Assembly: GCA_934045905.1 (NCBI GenBank)
Contig: OW203763.1
Span: forward strand, 41,198,724 to 41,262,723
DNA: 64,000 bases
Direction: 5' to 3'
Source of the DNA: Leuctra nigra
Lineage: Eukaryota; Arthropoda; Insecta; Plecoptera; Leuctridae
The notes below the pieces were generated by a model that was given only the letters and a program-made list of their open reading frames with translations, did not search any database and had not been told where the DNA came from. A program made the position numbers and the translations under genes. Shown here piece by piece: positions 1-11,589 of the stretch (position 1 is its first letter; each line of letters opens with the position of its first letter).

Positions 1-2
1 AA

Positions 3-71
3 AAGAAAGGGCATTTAAGTGCCGCATGTGGACAGAAAGGTAATAGTGTTAAACAACAGAAGGTTAATTAA
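3..71 (+). pseudogene. Ty3/gypsy copy 1: 3' end of gag (zinc knuckle), cut by window edge
   Basis: The frame starting at base 3 reads KKGHLSAACGQKG and stops at TAA 69-71. The G-H-L-S...C spacing is the second half of a CX2CX4HX4C zinc knuckle, the RNA-binding motif of retroelement nucleocapsid. The same GHLS tract ends the knuckle of gypsy copy 2 near 45,005. The stop lies inside an inserted segment (68-351), so it was probably created by the insertion and is not the original gag terminator. Gag and the downstream pol frame are in the same phase on either side of the insert. The start of gag is outside the window. Confidence 0.75.
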
Positions 72-318
72 AAAACTCGAAACAACTCTTGGAACTACAC
101 CAGTACTGCGTTAAAATAATTAAAATAAACTGCACAATATTTCGCGAGTGCTTCGACTCGCTTCGTCCGGTGCCTACTGAATAACCTGGTGCCTATCATT
201 ATTCAGTAGGCACCGGACGAAGCGAGTCGAAGCACTCGCGAAATATTGTGCAGTTTATTTTAATTATTTTAACGCAGTACTGGTGTAGTTCCAAGAGTTG
301 TTTCGAGTTTTTTAATTA
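65..318. repeat. Perfect 120-bp inverted repeat, 14-bp loop
   Basis: Arm 65-184 is the exact reverse complement of 199-318, checked in blocks along its length. The loop is CCTGGTGCCTATCA. Such a structure would form a long RNA hairpin. Confidence 0.9.
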
Positions 319-351
319 TCATTACCCAGTACATTATCTTCGTAATTTTTA
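68..351. mobile_element. 284-bp palindromic insertion in the gag/pol boundary of gypsy copy 1
   Basis: The 13-base sequence AACAGAAGGTTAA occurs at 55-67 and again at 352-364, flanking this segment like a target-site duplication. Most of the insert is a perfect inverted repeat: arms 65-184 and 199-318, 120 bp each, with a 14-base loop. A 13-bp duplication fits target-primed (LINE-mediated) insertion better than common TIR transposons. The insert plus one duplication copy is 297 bases, a multiple of three, yet it brings an immediate stop codon into gag. I see no coding capacity and do not recognise the family. Confidence 0.7.
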
Positions 352-380
352 AACAGAAGGTTAAGTCACAGAAATTCATA

Positions 381-3300
381 ATGGCTGATAATGTTAGACA
401 GGAGGACAGTAGCAGTAGTGATGATGTTGGTTCAAATTTCAACAATTTACGCACTTGCCGTATGCACACTGTTAATATTGAACAGGACAGTATACAGCCA
501 ATATTACGAACAGTCAAGGTTCAAGGGAAAATGTTGGAAATGGAGGTGGATACAGGGTCGGAAATATCAGCCATATCATTAGAGCATTTCAAGGAAAAGT
601 TCAAATCATTAAAGTTACATGCTACGGACCTCACTCTACGCTCTTATACTGGAGAGCAGATATTGCCTAAAGGTTTTCTAGAGGTAGCAGTAGAATTGCC
701 AGATCAGCAAGTTCAGCAGGGTTTGAAGTTGTATGTAATTCCAGGGGGGGGCCCCCCGTTGTTAGGCAGAGACTGGCTGTCCAAGTTAGAAATAAAACTA
801 ACTTCCCCATGCAAGTTTGTGGCAAAGGACCACGATGCTAAGCTAACAGCGTTGATTTCTGAATTCCCAGAAGTGTTCGAGGAAGGTTTAGGTCTTTTCA
901 ACAAGGCAGAAAGTACCTTACATGTAAAAGAGGGGAGTGTTCCGGTGTTCAGGAAAACCAGACATCTTGCGTACGCTATGAGGCCGTTAGTGGAAGCAGA
1001 GTTAGAACGTTTGGTCAAACTCGAGGTACTGTCACCAGTCGAACACTCTGATTGGGCTACCCCGATAGTGCCCGTTCTAAAGAAAGATGGGGGCGTTAGA
1101 ATTTGCGGAGATTATAAAATCACCCTGAATCCATGTTTGCATGTGGATGCTTACCCTGTTCCAAGGATAGATGATCTTTTCGCAACGTTACAGAACGGTT
1201 CGCAGTTCAGCACGCTTGATCTATCACATGCATATCAACAATTGCCTTTGGATCCTGCATCACGCAAGTTGGTTACCATAACCACACACAAGGGTTTATT
1301 CCAGTACAATAGGGTTCCCTATGGAATTTCTTCTGCTCCGGGTTTGTTCCAGAGGGTCATGGAACAGACTTTGCAAGGTTTATCAGGGGTAGTAGTCTAT
1401 TTGGATGACATACTAATAACTGGAAAGGATACTGACGAACATTTAGACAGACTGAAAGCCGTTCTTCAGCGTTTAAAGCAGTCGGGACTGAAAATCAAAC
1501 GGAGTAAATGCCAATTTTTTTCCAAATCGGTGTCCTATTTGGGTCACATTGTGGACAAGGATGGGTTACGTACCAACCCTTCTAAGGTAGAAGCTATCGT
1601 TAAAGCACCAATACCAGAGGATCTCTCACAGTTACGTTCTGTATTGGGGTTAGTGAACTAATACGGGAAATTTGTTCCTAATTTATCCACAGAGTTAAAA
1701 CCGTTGTATACCTTACTTAAAAAGGATGTAGAGTTCATTTTCGATAAACACTGTGTAAAAGCGTTCAACAAGATTAAACAAATCCTATCATCATCACAAG
1801 TGTTAACTCATTACGACCCTGCACTACCGATTAAACTGACTACTGACGCTAGTTCATATGGCATTGGAGCAGTCATTGCTCATGTTTTCCCCAATAAGCA
1901 AGAAAAGCCTGTGGCCTATGCCTCCAGGACGTTAAACAAACAGGAGCAAAACTATTCTCAACTTGATAAGGAGGCACTTAGCATTTATTGGGGCGTGAAA
2001 AAGTTTTATCAGTACCTTTATGGACGTGCTTTCATATTAGAAACTGATCACAAACCTTTGACCACAATTTTCGGTCGGAAAAGAGGAATTCCGTTGATGG
2101 CAGCAGGCCGGTTACAACGTTACGCTACCTTCCTTTCTGGATTCGACTTCGAAATTCGCTACGTACGTTCAGAAGACAACATGGCTGACGCGTTATCTCG
2201 AATTCCTTTGGGTAGGTCTAGGCAAGAATCGTCTGCGGTCTCCTATCTTCACTTCATTGAGAGTAGCAACTTACCGGTAGACAGTAAAGAGATCGCTGCG
2301 GCCACCCGACGAGACTTGATACTGAGTAAAGTGATTCATTACATGCAGCATGGTTGGCCACATACTCTTAATGATGATATGAAACCGTATTTCAAAAAGA
2401 AGTTGGAAATGTCCTTGGAACAAGGTTGTCTGATGTGGGGTTTCCGTGTAGTAATTCCAACAAGTTTGCGTTCCAGGTTGCTCAAGGAAGTACACGAAAG
2501 CCATTTCGGAATCGTAAAAATGAAATCGATGGCCCGTTCTTATTTCTGGTGGCCAAACCTGGATAAAGACATCGAACAGATGGCTGCTGATTGCTCACAT
2601 TGTGCATCCAGTTACCGTGCCCCTCCCAAGAACATGCTTCATGTGTGGGAATACCCGGAGAAGCCATTTGACCGCATACACCTCGATTTTCTGGGTCCGT
2701 TCCACGGAAAGTTAATGTTATTAGTAACCGATGCATTTTCAAAGTGGGTAGAAGTTTTCGAGGTTACATCCACCTCGGCGTATCAAACCATCCAGAAGTT
2801 GAGGCCGCTATTTGCTCAGTTTGGAATGCCGTTACATGTTGTGTCGGACAATGGCCCCCCATTTACCTCACAAGAGTTCCACACATTCATGAAAACGAGT
2901 GGTATCCGTCACACTTTCTCACCTCCCTATCATCCCTCGACTAACGGGTTGGCCGAAAACCAGGTTAAAACTTTCAAGCAAAAGATAGGAGCCGGTTTGA
3001 AAGCAGGGAAAGATTTCAATTTGTGTGTTTGTCAATTTTTGCTGGATTATCGGAACACCCCACACTGCACCACGAATGAATCCCCGGCGAAATTATTTTT
3101 AAAACGGCCTCTACGCACCCGTTTAGATTGTATAAAACCTAGTGTACGAAATCATGTGCAGCAACAACAAGAAAAACAGGTGAAAAACCATTCAGGGTCT
3201 AATATTAGAGATATTTCTCCTGAGCAAAAGGTGTTGGTCAAGGATTTTCGAGGGGGAAAGGAGTCGTGGATTCCCGCAGTGGTTAAGAAATGTCTTGGTC

Positions 3301-3608
3301 CAGTCACTTATGAAGTGATAATCTCTCAGGATTTGGGTCAAATATGGAAGAGACATGTCAACCAGATGTTAGAGTATAAAGGTTCTTCAAACCATGAGTA
3401 TGACGAATATGATGTTAATGTGGAATTGGAAAATGTAACTAATGTAAATGATCCAGAAGTACAGGAAGTGCTTTTGCCAGAGCCGGGGGTTCCAGAAGTA
3501 GTAATAGAGGAATTGCAACCTCCAAACACTGTAAATGCCAAAATAGTGCGAACGCCACGGCGGAACCCAAGCCGGAGTAGACGGCCACCTAATAAGCTTG
3601 ATTTGTAA
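381..3608 (+). pseudogene. pol: Ty3/gypsy copy 1 pol polyprotein, one in-frame stop
   Basis: This encodes the enzymes that copy and integrate the element. In order: an aspartic protease with D-T-G-S at residues 57-60 and the later LGRDWL; reverse transcriptase with FSTLDLSHAYQQL and catalytic YLDD at about residues 340-343; RNase H beginning TTDASSYGIGAV (nt ~1,840); an HHCC integrase zinc domain (nt ~2,490-2,605); an integrase core with DFLGPF, VVSDNGPPFTSQEF and the E of NGLAENQ; and a basic C-terminus. The protease-RT-RNaseH-integrase order is that of Ty3/gypsy. A single TAA at 1,659-1,661, just after the LGLVN motif, splits the frame; the reading phase is otherwise unbroken to 3,608. The ATG at 381 is only the first Met after the palindromic insert, so gag and pol may once have been one frame. 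The copy looks fairly young. Confidence 0.93.
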
Positions 3609-3868
3609 TGTGTGTATTATTCAGGAAATAGGAGGATATATTTCCAGGTGTTATATATAGGTATATTAACTTGAGAAAATTTTTGGATGTTGTTACATGC
3701 AGTCTGCAGTGTGTTTTCTATGTGTGACACTATGGAAAGGGGTAAATTTAATTGTAATAACATGTTTGATTTGTATTGCAAAGTACGTGTTGAAATGCTA
3801 TTCATTCAACACAGTATATTGTTGGTTGTGGTTAATTGAACATTTGGGAATTTATGCGTTCATAATTT

Positions 3869-4050
3869 AGAAGGAGGAATTGTAGTGTTTCTAGGTTAGA
3901 TAACATAAACATCTTGTAACTATGTGCTTTGACCATTCATTCTTTGTAATGCAACATATCTTGCAACTATGTGCTTTGACATGAAGCGAGACCAGACTTC
4001 CTGTCTCGTGGTAGGAGTGAGTCGTCAGTTAGTATTTGCAATGGAATGTC
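3869..4050 (+). mobile_element. Gypsy copy 1 polypurine tract and partial 3' LTR
   Basis: AGAAGGAGGAAT directly precedes TGTAGTG at 3,881, the classic polypurine tract followed by an LTR starting with TG. The LTR contains a duplicated phrase, CAACTATGTGCTTTGAC-like, near 3,915 and 3,965. It cannot be followed past about 4,050, where LINE sequence begins, so it looks truncated. No matching 5' LTR lies in the window. The 3,609-3,868 stretch is untranslated element sequence. Confidence 0.6.
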
Positions 4051-4063
4051 TACAATTTGATAT

Positions 4064-6368
4064 TTGTTAGATATACCTCAGTGTAATAAAACATATGAAA
4101 TATTATATGTCTACGAGTTGTTATTTGGTAAATACACCACACTAATCATTAGGGACAAGGTGCAAACAATTAGAGATTCTGTGTGTAGAAAACAGAATAA
4201 AGTTATTGAAGACTGGTCTGGCTATGATAAACATCTTCTCCGAGGTGAGCTGGCTTGTAGTGAGTGGACAATACAGTGTGGAGATGTTCACACCAAGACT
4301 GACACTATCATCAATAATATTGTCGAGTGTAAGAATAAGCTTGTTCAAGTCAAAAGTATCATAAACCATAGAAATAGGAGCCCATGGATTAATGCAGAAG
4401 TTTTAGAATGTATTAAGATTAGAAATATTTGTTACAAGAGGGCTAAGTTTATTAATACAGATGAAGCATCGGAATGTTACAGAAGGAGGAGGAATATTAT
4501 AAAATCTCTAATGAGAAAAAATGAAAGAGAGTTCTATACTAAAAAGATTGATATGGTTAAAAATGATAGTGTAATGATGTGGAAAACTCTTAAAGAAATT
4601 GTGCAAACTGAAAGGAAACAATCTCCATCCATGGAAATAAAACGTACTGATTGAGTGGTACTCGATAACAGTAGTGTAATAGCAGATACATTTAATGAAT
4701 ACTTCATTGTGAGCATAGAGTAAATGATTTAGAAAATCATGAGATTAGGAAGACATGTGAATGACTGATGGAAAGAGCGGAATCGGTATGTTTTCAGAAA
4801 TTTAAGAAAATATCATCTGTTGAGCTCGACTATGCAGTGAAAAGATTAAAAAATAAAAAAGGCTCAATTGATGGGGTAACAGCTAGAGCGTTTAAGGATG
4901 CATACAAGGTTATAAAGTACAATCTACTTGACATGATCAATGCCTCACTGTGTGATGGTATCTTTCCAGTTAGATTAAAGGAAACAATTATACAACCTGT
5001 TAGTATAAAGTTGCTAGATCAATAAACATCTGTGATTTCCGTCCAATAAATATGCTCTCAGTAGTGGACAAGGTGATGGAGTTACTAGTACATGATCAAC
5101 TGTACGACTACTTTGAAAATAATAATTTGATCTGTGTGAATCAATCTGACTTCAGGAAAAATCATTCATGTGAAAGTGCAGTACAAAATGTTATAAGTAA
5201 ATGGCTGGAAGACATGGATCAGGGTTTATCCACACTTGTAACATTCTTAGATTTAAGAAGAGCTTTTGAAATTGTCAATGTCAATAGATTATTGGACAAA
5301 CTACAGTATATGTATGGCGTAGGTGGAACAGTACTAGGATGGATTAAGGACTTCCTGAGTGAGAGAAAACAACGTGTCAGATATGGCAATGAGATATCAG
5401 AAGCTCGGGATTGTATGAATGGAGTGCCACAGGGGTCTGTGATTGGGCCGATATTATTTAATATTTACATAAACGATGTTAACATGTGTTGTAATAGTTG
5501 CTTTCTTAACATGTATGCAGATGACATGGTTGTCTCAATTCAGGGTGTTAGTGTTGAAGAAATGGTAGAGAAAATGAATCGAGAACTAGGAAACATAGCT
5601 GAGTGGCTGTGTGTAAATAGACTTAAACTTAATGTTACAAAGTCTAAAGATATGTTTATTGGTGTAGGCAAGTACCGTAATTGTAAAATCAAAACTGTAG
5701 ACCCTAATTTAAAAATTGTAATTGAATCTGAAGAAGTTGAACTGCTTGGTGAGTTTAAATATTTAGGTATATTGTTGGACGATCAATTAAATTTCAAGGC
5801 ACACATGGAATACATGGTAAAGAAAATTAGAAAAAAGGTTGGCTATTTGAGAAGAATAGGAGGGAGGTTATCTATGTGGACAAGAGAAGTTGTGTATAAT
5901 GCGATAATCAAGCCACACTTTGAATACGGTGCAACAGTGGTGTTCCATGCGTACAAAAATGATATCTGCAGACTTCAAGTGCTACAGAACAAAGCCATGC
6001 GATGCATAATGAGATGCAAGAAAGAGACCAGAGTGCAATTAATGTTAAATACATTAGGATGGTTAAGTGTCAGTGACACTATATTATTGTTAGTATTAGT
6101 TTTTATATATAAAATCAAAACAGGCAGGATGCCAGAGTATCTCAGTAAAAAGTTTCAATCAGTTAATGAGCTGTACACAATTAATACCAGGGGAGCATTG
6201 AAAGGAAACGGCGTTCAGAGGTTTTGCAAAAGTAATAAATGGAAAGGGTCTGTATTTAATGACGGGTCGAGGATATACGATAGTTTGCTTGTTGATGTAA
6301 GGTCTGTTGAAAGTGTAAATTGTTTCAAATCAAAATGTATGGATTGGTTAAGGAAACGTAGTGTATAA
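4064..6368 (+). pseudogene. 5'-truncated LINE (CR1/Daphne-like) endonuclease linker and reverse transcriptase
   Basis: Three stretches in different frames (4,064-4,654; 4,768-5,025; 5,052-6,368) form one non-LTR retrotransposon ORF. The first resembles the linker between endonuclease and RT (SPWINAEVLECIK). The second is the RT start (AVKRLKNKKGSIDGVTARAF). The third carries RT motifs VTFLDLRRAFEIV, GVPQGSVIGPILF and MYADDMVV, then the thumb and C-terminus. The APE endonuclease is missing through 5' truncation, typical of target-primed insertion. At least two frameshifts separate the parts. The (AATA)n tail follows 45 bases after the stop. The clade assignment to CR1/Daphne-like rests on motif style and tail only and is moderate. 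Confidence 0.85.
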
Positions 6369-6412
6369 GAGTTATAATATTGTATGTGTATACTTATGGC
6401 TTCTGAGATAAC

Positions 6413-6440
6413 AAATAAATAATAAATAAATAAATAAAAT
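6413..6440 (+). repeat. (AATA)n tail of the LINE
   Basis: AATAAATAATAAATAAATAA-type repeats follow the LINE ORF and mark its 3' end. The next element begins immediately after, at 6,442. Confidence 0.8.
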
Positions 6441-6441
6441 A

Positions 6442-7098
6442 AACGATTGTGAAAAAACTATTAAGACGGCTGGGTAGTGAGTTTGACCTTGAAGAGTTTT
6501 TTTAATCGTTTTTTATCAATATCTTTTACCAATGTAATTGTTAACAAAATAAGGCTTTGTACGAGTATTCAGAACAGTTCAATGAAAATAATTCCATAGC
6601 TTGTAATGGTTTATTAGATTTACTTTGTCCTACAGATGTTTAGTGCCCGAAAATTAGTAAAATTATGGTACTAAACATCTGTTGGACAAAATAAAACTAA
6701 TAACTTATTTCAAGCTATGAAATTATTTTCATTGAACTGTTCTGAATACTCGTACAAAGCCCTATTTTGTTAACAATTGCGTTGGTAAATGATATTGATA
6801 AAAATCGAATAAAAAACTCTTCAAGGCCACGCTCACTACTCGGCCCTCTTAACTAAAGAAGGTCGTTAAAAAAATATGATAATTATTAATGATTTCCTAA
6901 TTGTACTGCAAATTTTTAACACTGATATAACTGCGACGCTTTAAATAAATAACATTTTATTATGGTCCACCTTAGCAACTTTTTGAACGAAAGTTTACCA
7001 ATTTTCGGGCACCCATTTTGATTTTTAAGATTTTTTGTCACATAACTATCAAATTTTTAAACGACCTTCTTTAGTTAATAGTTTATTTCACAATCGTT
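6442..7098. mobile_element. Inverted-repeat element interrupted by a TTAA MITE
   Basis: The left end AACGATTGTGAA (6,442) and right end TTCACAATCGTT (to 7,098) are inverted. After the nested MITE the left arm continues as CTAAAGAAGGTCGTT (6,853), which is the inverse of AACGACCTTCTTTAG near 7,058. So the arms are about 45 bp once the 6,465-6,848 insert is discounted. No coding sequence is seen and the superfamily is unknown. Confidence 0.6.
6465..6848. mobile_element. 384-bp hairpin MITE with TTAA duplication
   Basis: The element is flanked by TTAA at 6,461-6,464 and 6,849-6,852. Its ends (GACGGCTGGGTAGTGAG and CTCACTACTCGGCCCTC) are imperfect inverts, and nearly the whole element folds back on itself around a centre near 6,655. 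A TTAA target is the hallmark of the piggyBac superfamily, though the terminal bases are not the usual CCC. It carries no ORF. Confidence 0.75.
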
Positions 7099-8018
7099 GA
7101 GAAAATTTTGTGCCAATAGCTCAAAATGGCTGTCGTTTTAGAGCCGTTTTGATTTATTTGAGGCTATTTGCAAAAAGCCAAATAACAAGTTAAATAACAA
7201 ACCAAATAACAAATAACCAAAAAACAAACGCAATGGCGAAAATAATTTTTTCTCGATACTGTATATTTTCAACAATAATTGATCACGTAATAAATTAACC
7301 GGAAATTCAAACATGTCCAAAATAAAAATAATACGTGATTTCCACATAATTATATGTAAAAACAAAATGACTGCTCAAAAATGTTTATATTTTTTTATCC
7401 GTTACCTATATTTAACAGATCAAAATAGTAATTTTTCATTTTGATTTTCAATATGCATGTGCTTTAAATCTCAAAATTAATGTGGAATCAATTTTTTTTT
7501 CAATAAAGTCGAAAATGTTTTGAGGAAAAATGGCTATAAATAGCCGATTTCCGTAAACTTTTTATGTGTCCTAGTAAAATCATGCGTGTTCATAGTGTGA
7601 ATATTTCAGTCACAGTGCAAAAATGAAGTCGGTAACTTAAATAACGACTCGACTAGAGCAGTTTTAATTAAATTGATGTATTTGTATTTAAATTTTATAT
7701 AAAAAAACATAAATTTTAAAATGAATATGATTGGACAACAATGAATGTGATCAAGCTGATTTTTTTTGAGTTGTACAAAACATTGCAAACAAATAAAAAA
7801 ATATTTTAAGTAAATATTTCCTTCACATTTTCAAGTGAAAAATTAAATTGTGATTTTGACAAAAACACTTGATAAAAACAAAATGGCAGCCAAAATCTGG
7901 TATACTTTCGTTTATGAGTTATGTGGGTAGACCTCAATAATATCGTCAAAAAACATTTTTAGAAACAATTAGTTTAGGGTTGGATCCTTTTTTCAGTAAA
8001 ATGACTGGAGTAAAAAAA

Positions 8019-8300
8019 AGTCATTGTTGTCATTATCAAATAATCAAATTATATTAACTAGTCGAGTAGCATATCAAATGAAAGCTTTTGTTTAGCACAA
8101 TTAATAAAAATTTATAACACCAATATAAAATTGATTCAGAGGTCAAAATTGGGGTAAAAAAGAGGTCAAATTCTAATTTTGAAGTGTTCCAGGACAAATG
8201 CTTCATCCCTAATAATGATATAAACATACTTTTTTATACTAATCGATCCGAAAATAATCTGTTTAACGTATCAAAAGTTCTCCAAAATTCTTTAAACATG
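8019..8300. repeat. Diverged direct repeat, copy 1
   Basis: Shares ordered phrases with 8,513-8,820, offset about 490 bp: CATTGTTGTCAT, CTAGTCGAGTAGCATATCAA, AGGTCAAA, CCAATCGATCC-like and CCAAAATTCTT. Confidence 0.65.
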
Positions 8301-8512
8301 AGTGGGCCAATGATCTGATCTGTCAATAGTTTAAAAGGGTGATTTTTATTTTTGAGGGCAAAGTCTAAGATTAAACCAATTTCCTTAATCACCACTATTA
8401 ATAAATAATGGTGCTTTGATGTAAAACATACAGAACAATGCCCTCTAAAACATATCAAAAGTTCTCCGAATTTTGATTGGTGTGGTTGGGCCAAATGTCA
8501 ATACTTTGCAAA

Positions 8513-8820
8513 AACTCATTGTTGTCATCATCAAATTATCAAATTATATCAACCTAGTCGAGTAGCATATCAAATGAAAGCTTATGATAAAAAAAAAATT
8601 ATATCAAATATGAGCATGAAAAAGGTAATACAAAGGTCATGAGAGGTCAAAACGTGGTCAAATGTACTATTATTAAGCGTCCAAGGACAATTGCCATTAA
8701 GTCATCGTTAATAAAAGACTTCAATAATATACCTTTTTACACCAATCGATCCTTAGTTCAATAGTTTATAACATATAAAGAATTCACCAAAATTCTTCAA
8801 CCGTGGGTGAGCCAATTATT
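8513..8820. repeat. Diverged direct repeat, copy 2
   Basis: Second copy of the 8,019-8,300 block, in the same orientation. It could be two copies of one dispersed repeat or a local tandem duplication. Confidence 0.65.
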
Positions 8821-9190
8821 TTTAATTCAACTTCAAAATTGTAATTTTTTAGTGAAGGAAAAATCGTACGTATAATATCAAATGAAATATGATAGTATGA
8901 AATTAAATATGATAGTGTTTGTCTAATTGTAATATTTTCATCATATTTAAATGTAAATTACGTATCCTCAGTACGATTGTCTGTCATTTAAAGCTTAAAA
9001 TTCGATTTTTCCTTCACCCAAATATACCGCAAGATGTGTGAATTTATACACACATTTCGTCTATACGAGGATGAACTTTAATTCGCAGCTCCTATAATTT
9101 CAGCCGTCCCACTCTGACATTTTCATAAAATGTTCCTAGCACATTGATAAACAAAATATTTTAGTTTGAAAATTTTGAGATATGTCCTTT

Positions 9191-9205
9191 GGGGGGGGGG
9201 GGGGG
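9191..9205 (+). repeat. G15 homopolymer
   Basis: Fifteen consecutive G residues directly after CTTT. No function is assigned; the length may vary or be mis-called. Confidence 0.95.
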
Positions 9206-10345
9206 CATTTAAATTAAAAATTTGATTTGATCACCCCTGATTTAAAATAAGTGTAACAAAATGATTGCGTAGATAGAAAGAGACAATTTTACGTACAATT
9301 AAAAAAGAGTGTCAATTTATCTCAAACAGCTCTAAAGCTACATAAACTGAAGTATTTCTGCAGGGTTTCAGAAAAATCGAGATTTTAAATAGGGCGTAAG
9401 TACAAATTGGGGTACAAAATAGCAAACAAAAAAATGTATATATTTTTTTCGTTTTAGTTACAACTTGACCAAATTTCATCAAAATCGAAAGGGGAAAGGG
9501 GTTTGAAGTATCGAATATAACAAATAGGAGTTTTCTCATGGAAGTTTTCCACAGAAACCTACATTCTCATAACAAATAGCATTAATTTTCTAGATGTAGA
9601 TGTTTTCTGATGAAATGTTTGTTCCTGCAGTATCAAGTCACTGGAGAGGACGACAGAGTAAATGTCTAGGTAAGTAGAGACTGTTTGAATGAAGCAGACA
9701 TCGCTGTAAAAGCGCATTCACTGCCAGGAGCTATAAATGTCTGCATCATTCTTGAAATAGTACGTTCGATGTACTTTTAAGACGAAAAAAAGTCTTAAAA
9801 GTACACCGAACGTAATACATGTAAAAAGAAGGAGTATTAAATGCAGCGTTTTATACATGTGTGTACCACGGGTACATGCTGGTACATGTGAGTGCACGGG
9901 ATTGCCGACTCCATGGGCGCCGGGAGGGGTGGGAGAGGGGTGCTCCCCCCCCCCCTTGGATGTCCGGAAAAATAAATGTTTTGTAGTGCTTGGGCAGAGC
10001 ATAAAGGACGTCACGCTTCGTTGGGAAGGGGGGGGGGGGGGGGGGGGGGGGGCACCAGTATGGGATATAGTGTGACAGGGGGAGGGGAGGGTCTGGAACC
10101 AGGACGTCACGTTTTGAAACAGATATTTTCAAGTATTTTAAATTTCGGTTGATATTTTCGGGTCCGGAAATTTCGCTAAAAACGATAAATTCCGATACAT
10201 TTTTCAGTAAAAAATATTCTATTTAAGGGGGGGATAGAGATAAATTTGTGACGTCCTTTTAAGGGGGTGGGGGGCCTCGAAAAGTGTGACACAGCGTTAT
10301 AGGGGGGAGGGGGGGGGGTCAAAATATCCCATTTTTAGAGTGACG
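9206..10345. other. Non-coding stretch with G-rich repeat segments
   Basis: This contains poly-C (9,955-9,965), a 25-G run (10,028-10,052) and GGGGGAGGG-type runs near 10,300, alternating with GTGACGTCAC-like phrases (10,008; 10,103; 10,250; 10,340). The repeated 'gacgtc...ggggg' pairing suggests a dispersed G-rich repeat. A 41-base segment at 9,537-9,577 resembles the body of the tRNA-like repeat near 61,570. ORFs across this part are low-complexity proline or glycine frames and are not supported. Confidence 0.6.
10028..10052 (+). repeat. G25 homopolymer
   Basis: Twenty-five consecutive G residues, the longest homopolymer I see in the window. It sits between ACGTCACGCTTCG-type sequence and CACCAGTATGGG. 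Confidence 0.95.
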
Positions 10346-10349
10346 TACT

Positions 10350-10640
10350 TTATCAAGCGAGCGGAGCGAGTGTCTCCACTTGAAACTTATGGCACAAATC
10401 TATGTTTTTTTTGTTTTTATGTGTATTTGTGCTTTTCGCATTATATTTTAAACGAAGTAAAGGATCTGGCCAATTTTTTTCACAAAAGATTCATTACTAT
10501 CCACTGCAGAAGGCTATTGATTTCCAGCAAGATCATCTATTAGTTTCATCGGAAACTGGATTGTAAATTGTACATATCTTGGCTAGAGAGCTTGGCAATA
10601 TGAAAGAATCTCTGCGTTCACATTGAAACTGCAATCGTTT
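10350..10640 (+). repeat. Dispersed GCGAGCGAAGCGAGCG-type repeat, copy C
   Basis: CAAGCGAGCGGAGCGAGTGT is followed by a TCTCC...TGGCAC...TTTTTTTGT...TGTG block. The same order of phrases occurs at 13,070-13,200 and, inverted, at 12,400-12,493. It is non-coding. Confidence 0.55.
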
Positions 10641-11266
10641 GACCGATCATCACCAAATTTTGCGTGATGGGTTAAGTATTTTTGACTCTCTCAGACAAAC
10701 CTGTATTGAATTTCAAGAGTTTATATTTCAAAACAATCATAATCAGTAATGTCAATGTCAAAATGTACAAAAAAAATATACTACATATTATCCAATCTAA
10801 TTCTAAGTACCATGATCCGTCTTGGATAGCTTGCCGAACTCCCGTCCCTCCTCCTCCTCCTCCTGCCCTGTCACCTGTGACTCCTGTCGTGTCAATTGAC
10901 ATTGACAGGAAACTATTGAGGGAACTATTTTATTTTATGTTAAACTTTTTTGACAATCTGTCAGTGATTATTATTTCTGTTTGGCGATGGTCTCTTGAAA
11001 GTTTTTAGTAAATGTAAGTTTAGTTGGTAATCAAACCATTTTCTGGAGAAATATTGAACTTTTCTGTGATCCCCGGAGTGACGGGAAAGTCTTGCTTGTC
11101 TTGTATTTATATTGAATGATGAATGTATAGGTACTTAAGGTTTTGTAGCAATCTTTCCAGTCTCTGAAAAAAAGATTGAACTCTTCTGTGCTCCTGTAAG
11201 TATTTTTATTTATGGATTATTAACGGGATTTCGGTTATATCGTGGTTAGATATGCTGCACTTACCA
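10641..11266. other. Non-coding, no feature recognised
   Basis: I see only a short CTCCTC-rich tract near 10,850 and AT-rich sequence. No reliable ORF, RNA gene or repeat boundary. Confidence 0.5.
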
Positions 11267-11527
11267 GTGCTCGCTTATCAACGCGTTACACCGAGCGTTT
11301 TCCTAGTTTTAGTTTGCACGTTATTATAGTTATAGTTATAATAGTTAGTTTTATAGTTATAGCTCAAACGTCTCAAAACTAATTTTAAAGTGCCAAAACC
11401 CCAAATTAAGCCCTGCAGTATGTGTAAGAAATCTGACTGCAATACAGGTACTTTCATTACTGTTCTACCTGCCATCATATTAACGTACTAGGAAAACGCT
11501 CAGTGTAACGCGTTGATGAGCGAGCAC
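11267..11527. mobile_element. 261-bp TIR MITE
   Basis: The left end GTGCTCGCTTATCAACGCGT and right end ACGCGTTGATGAGCGAGCAC are inverted repeats of about 42 bp, continuing through TTACACCGAGCGTTTTCCTAGT with few mismatches. No ORF is present and no clear target duplication could be read. A single end of the same family appears at 20,298. Confidence 0.75.
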
Positions 11528-11589
11528 AGAACATGCAACATCCCCATAGTAACGATGCACGACACGGCACAAGACGATTTTCTCTGCAA

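Larger units (their letters stand above)
7099..9190. other. AT-rich non-coding stretch with diverged direct duplications
   Basis: No ORF here has recognisable coding features. The stretch is dominated by A/T runs. A block of roughly 280 bp at 8,019-8,300 recurs at 8,513-8,820 with divergence; the best shared phrase is GTCGAGTAGCATATCAAATG near 8,061 and 8,558. Both copies also share TCAAATTAT, 'caatcgatcc' and 'caaaattcttyaa' phrases. Confidence 0.6.

Noticed and set aside
9718..10132. Proline-rich minus-strand ORFs and glycine-rich plus ORF
   Set aside because: They arise from the G25 and C-runs; no domain and no codon signal.
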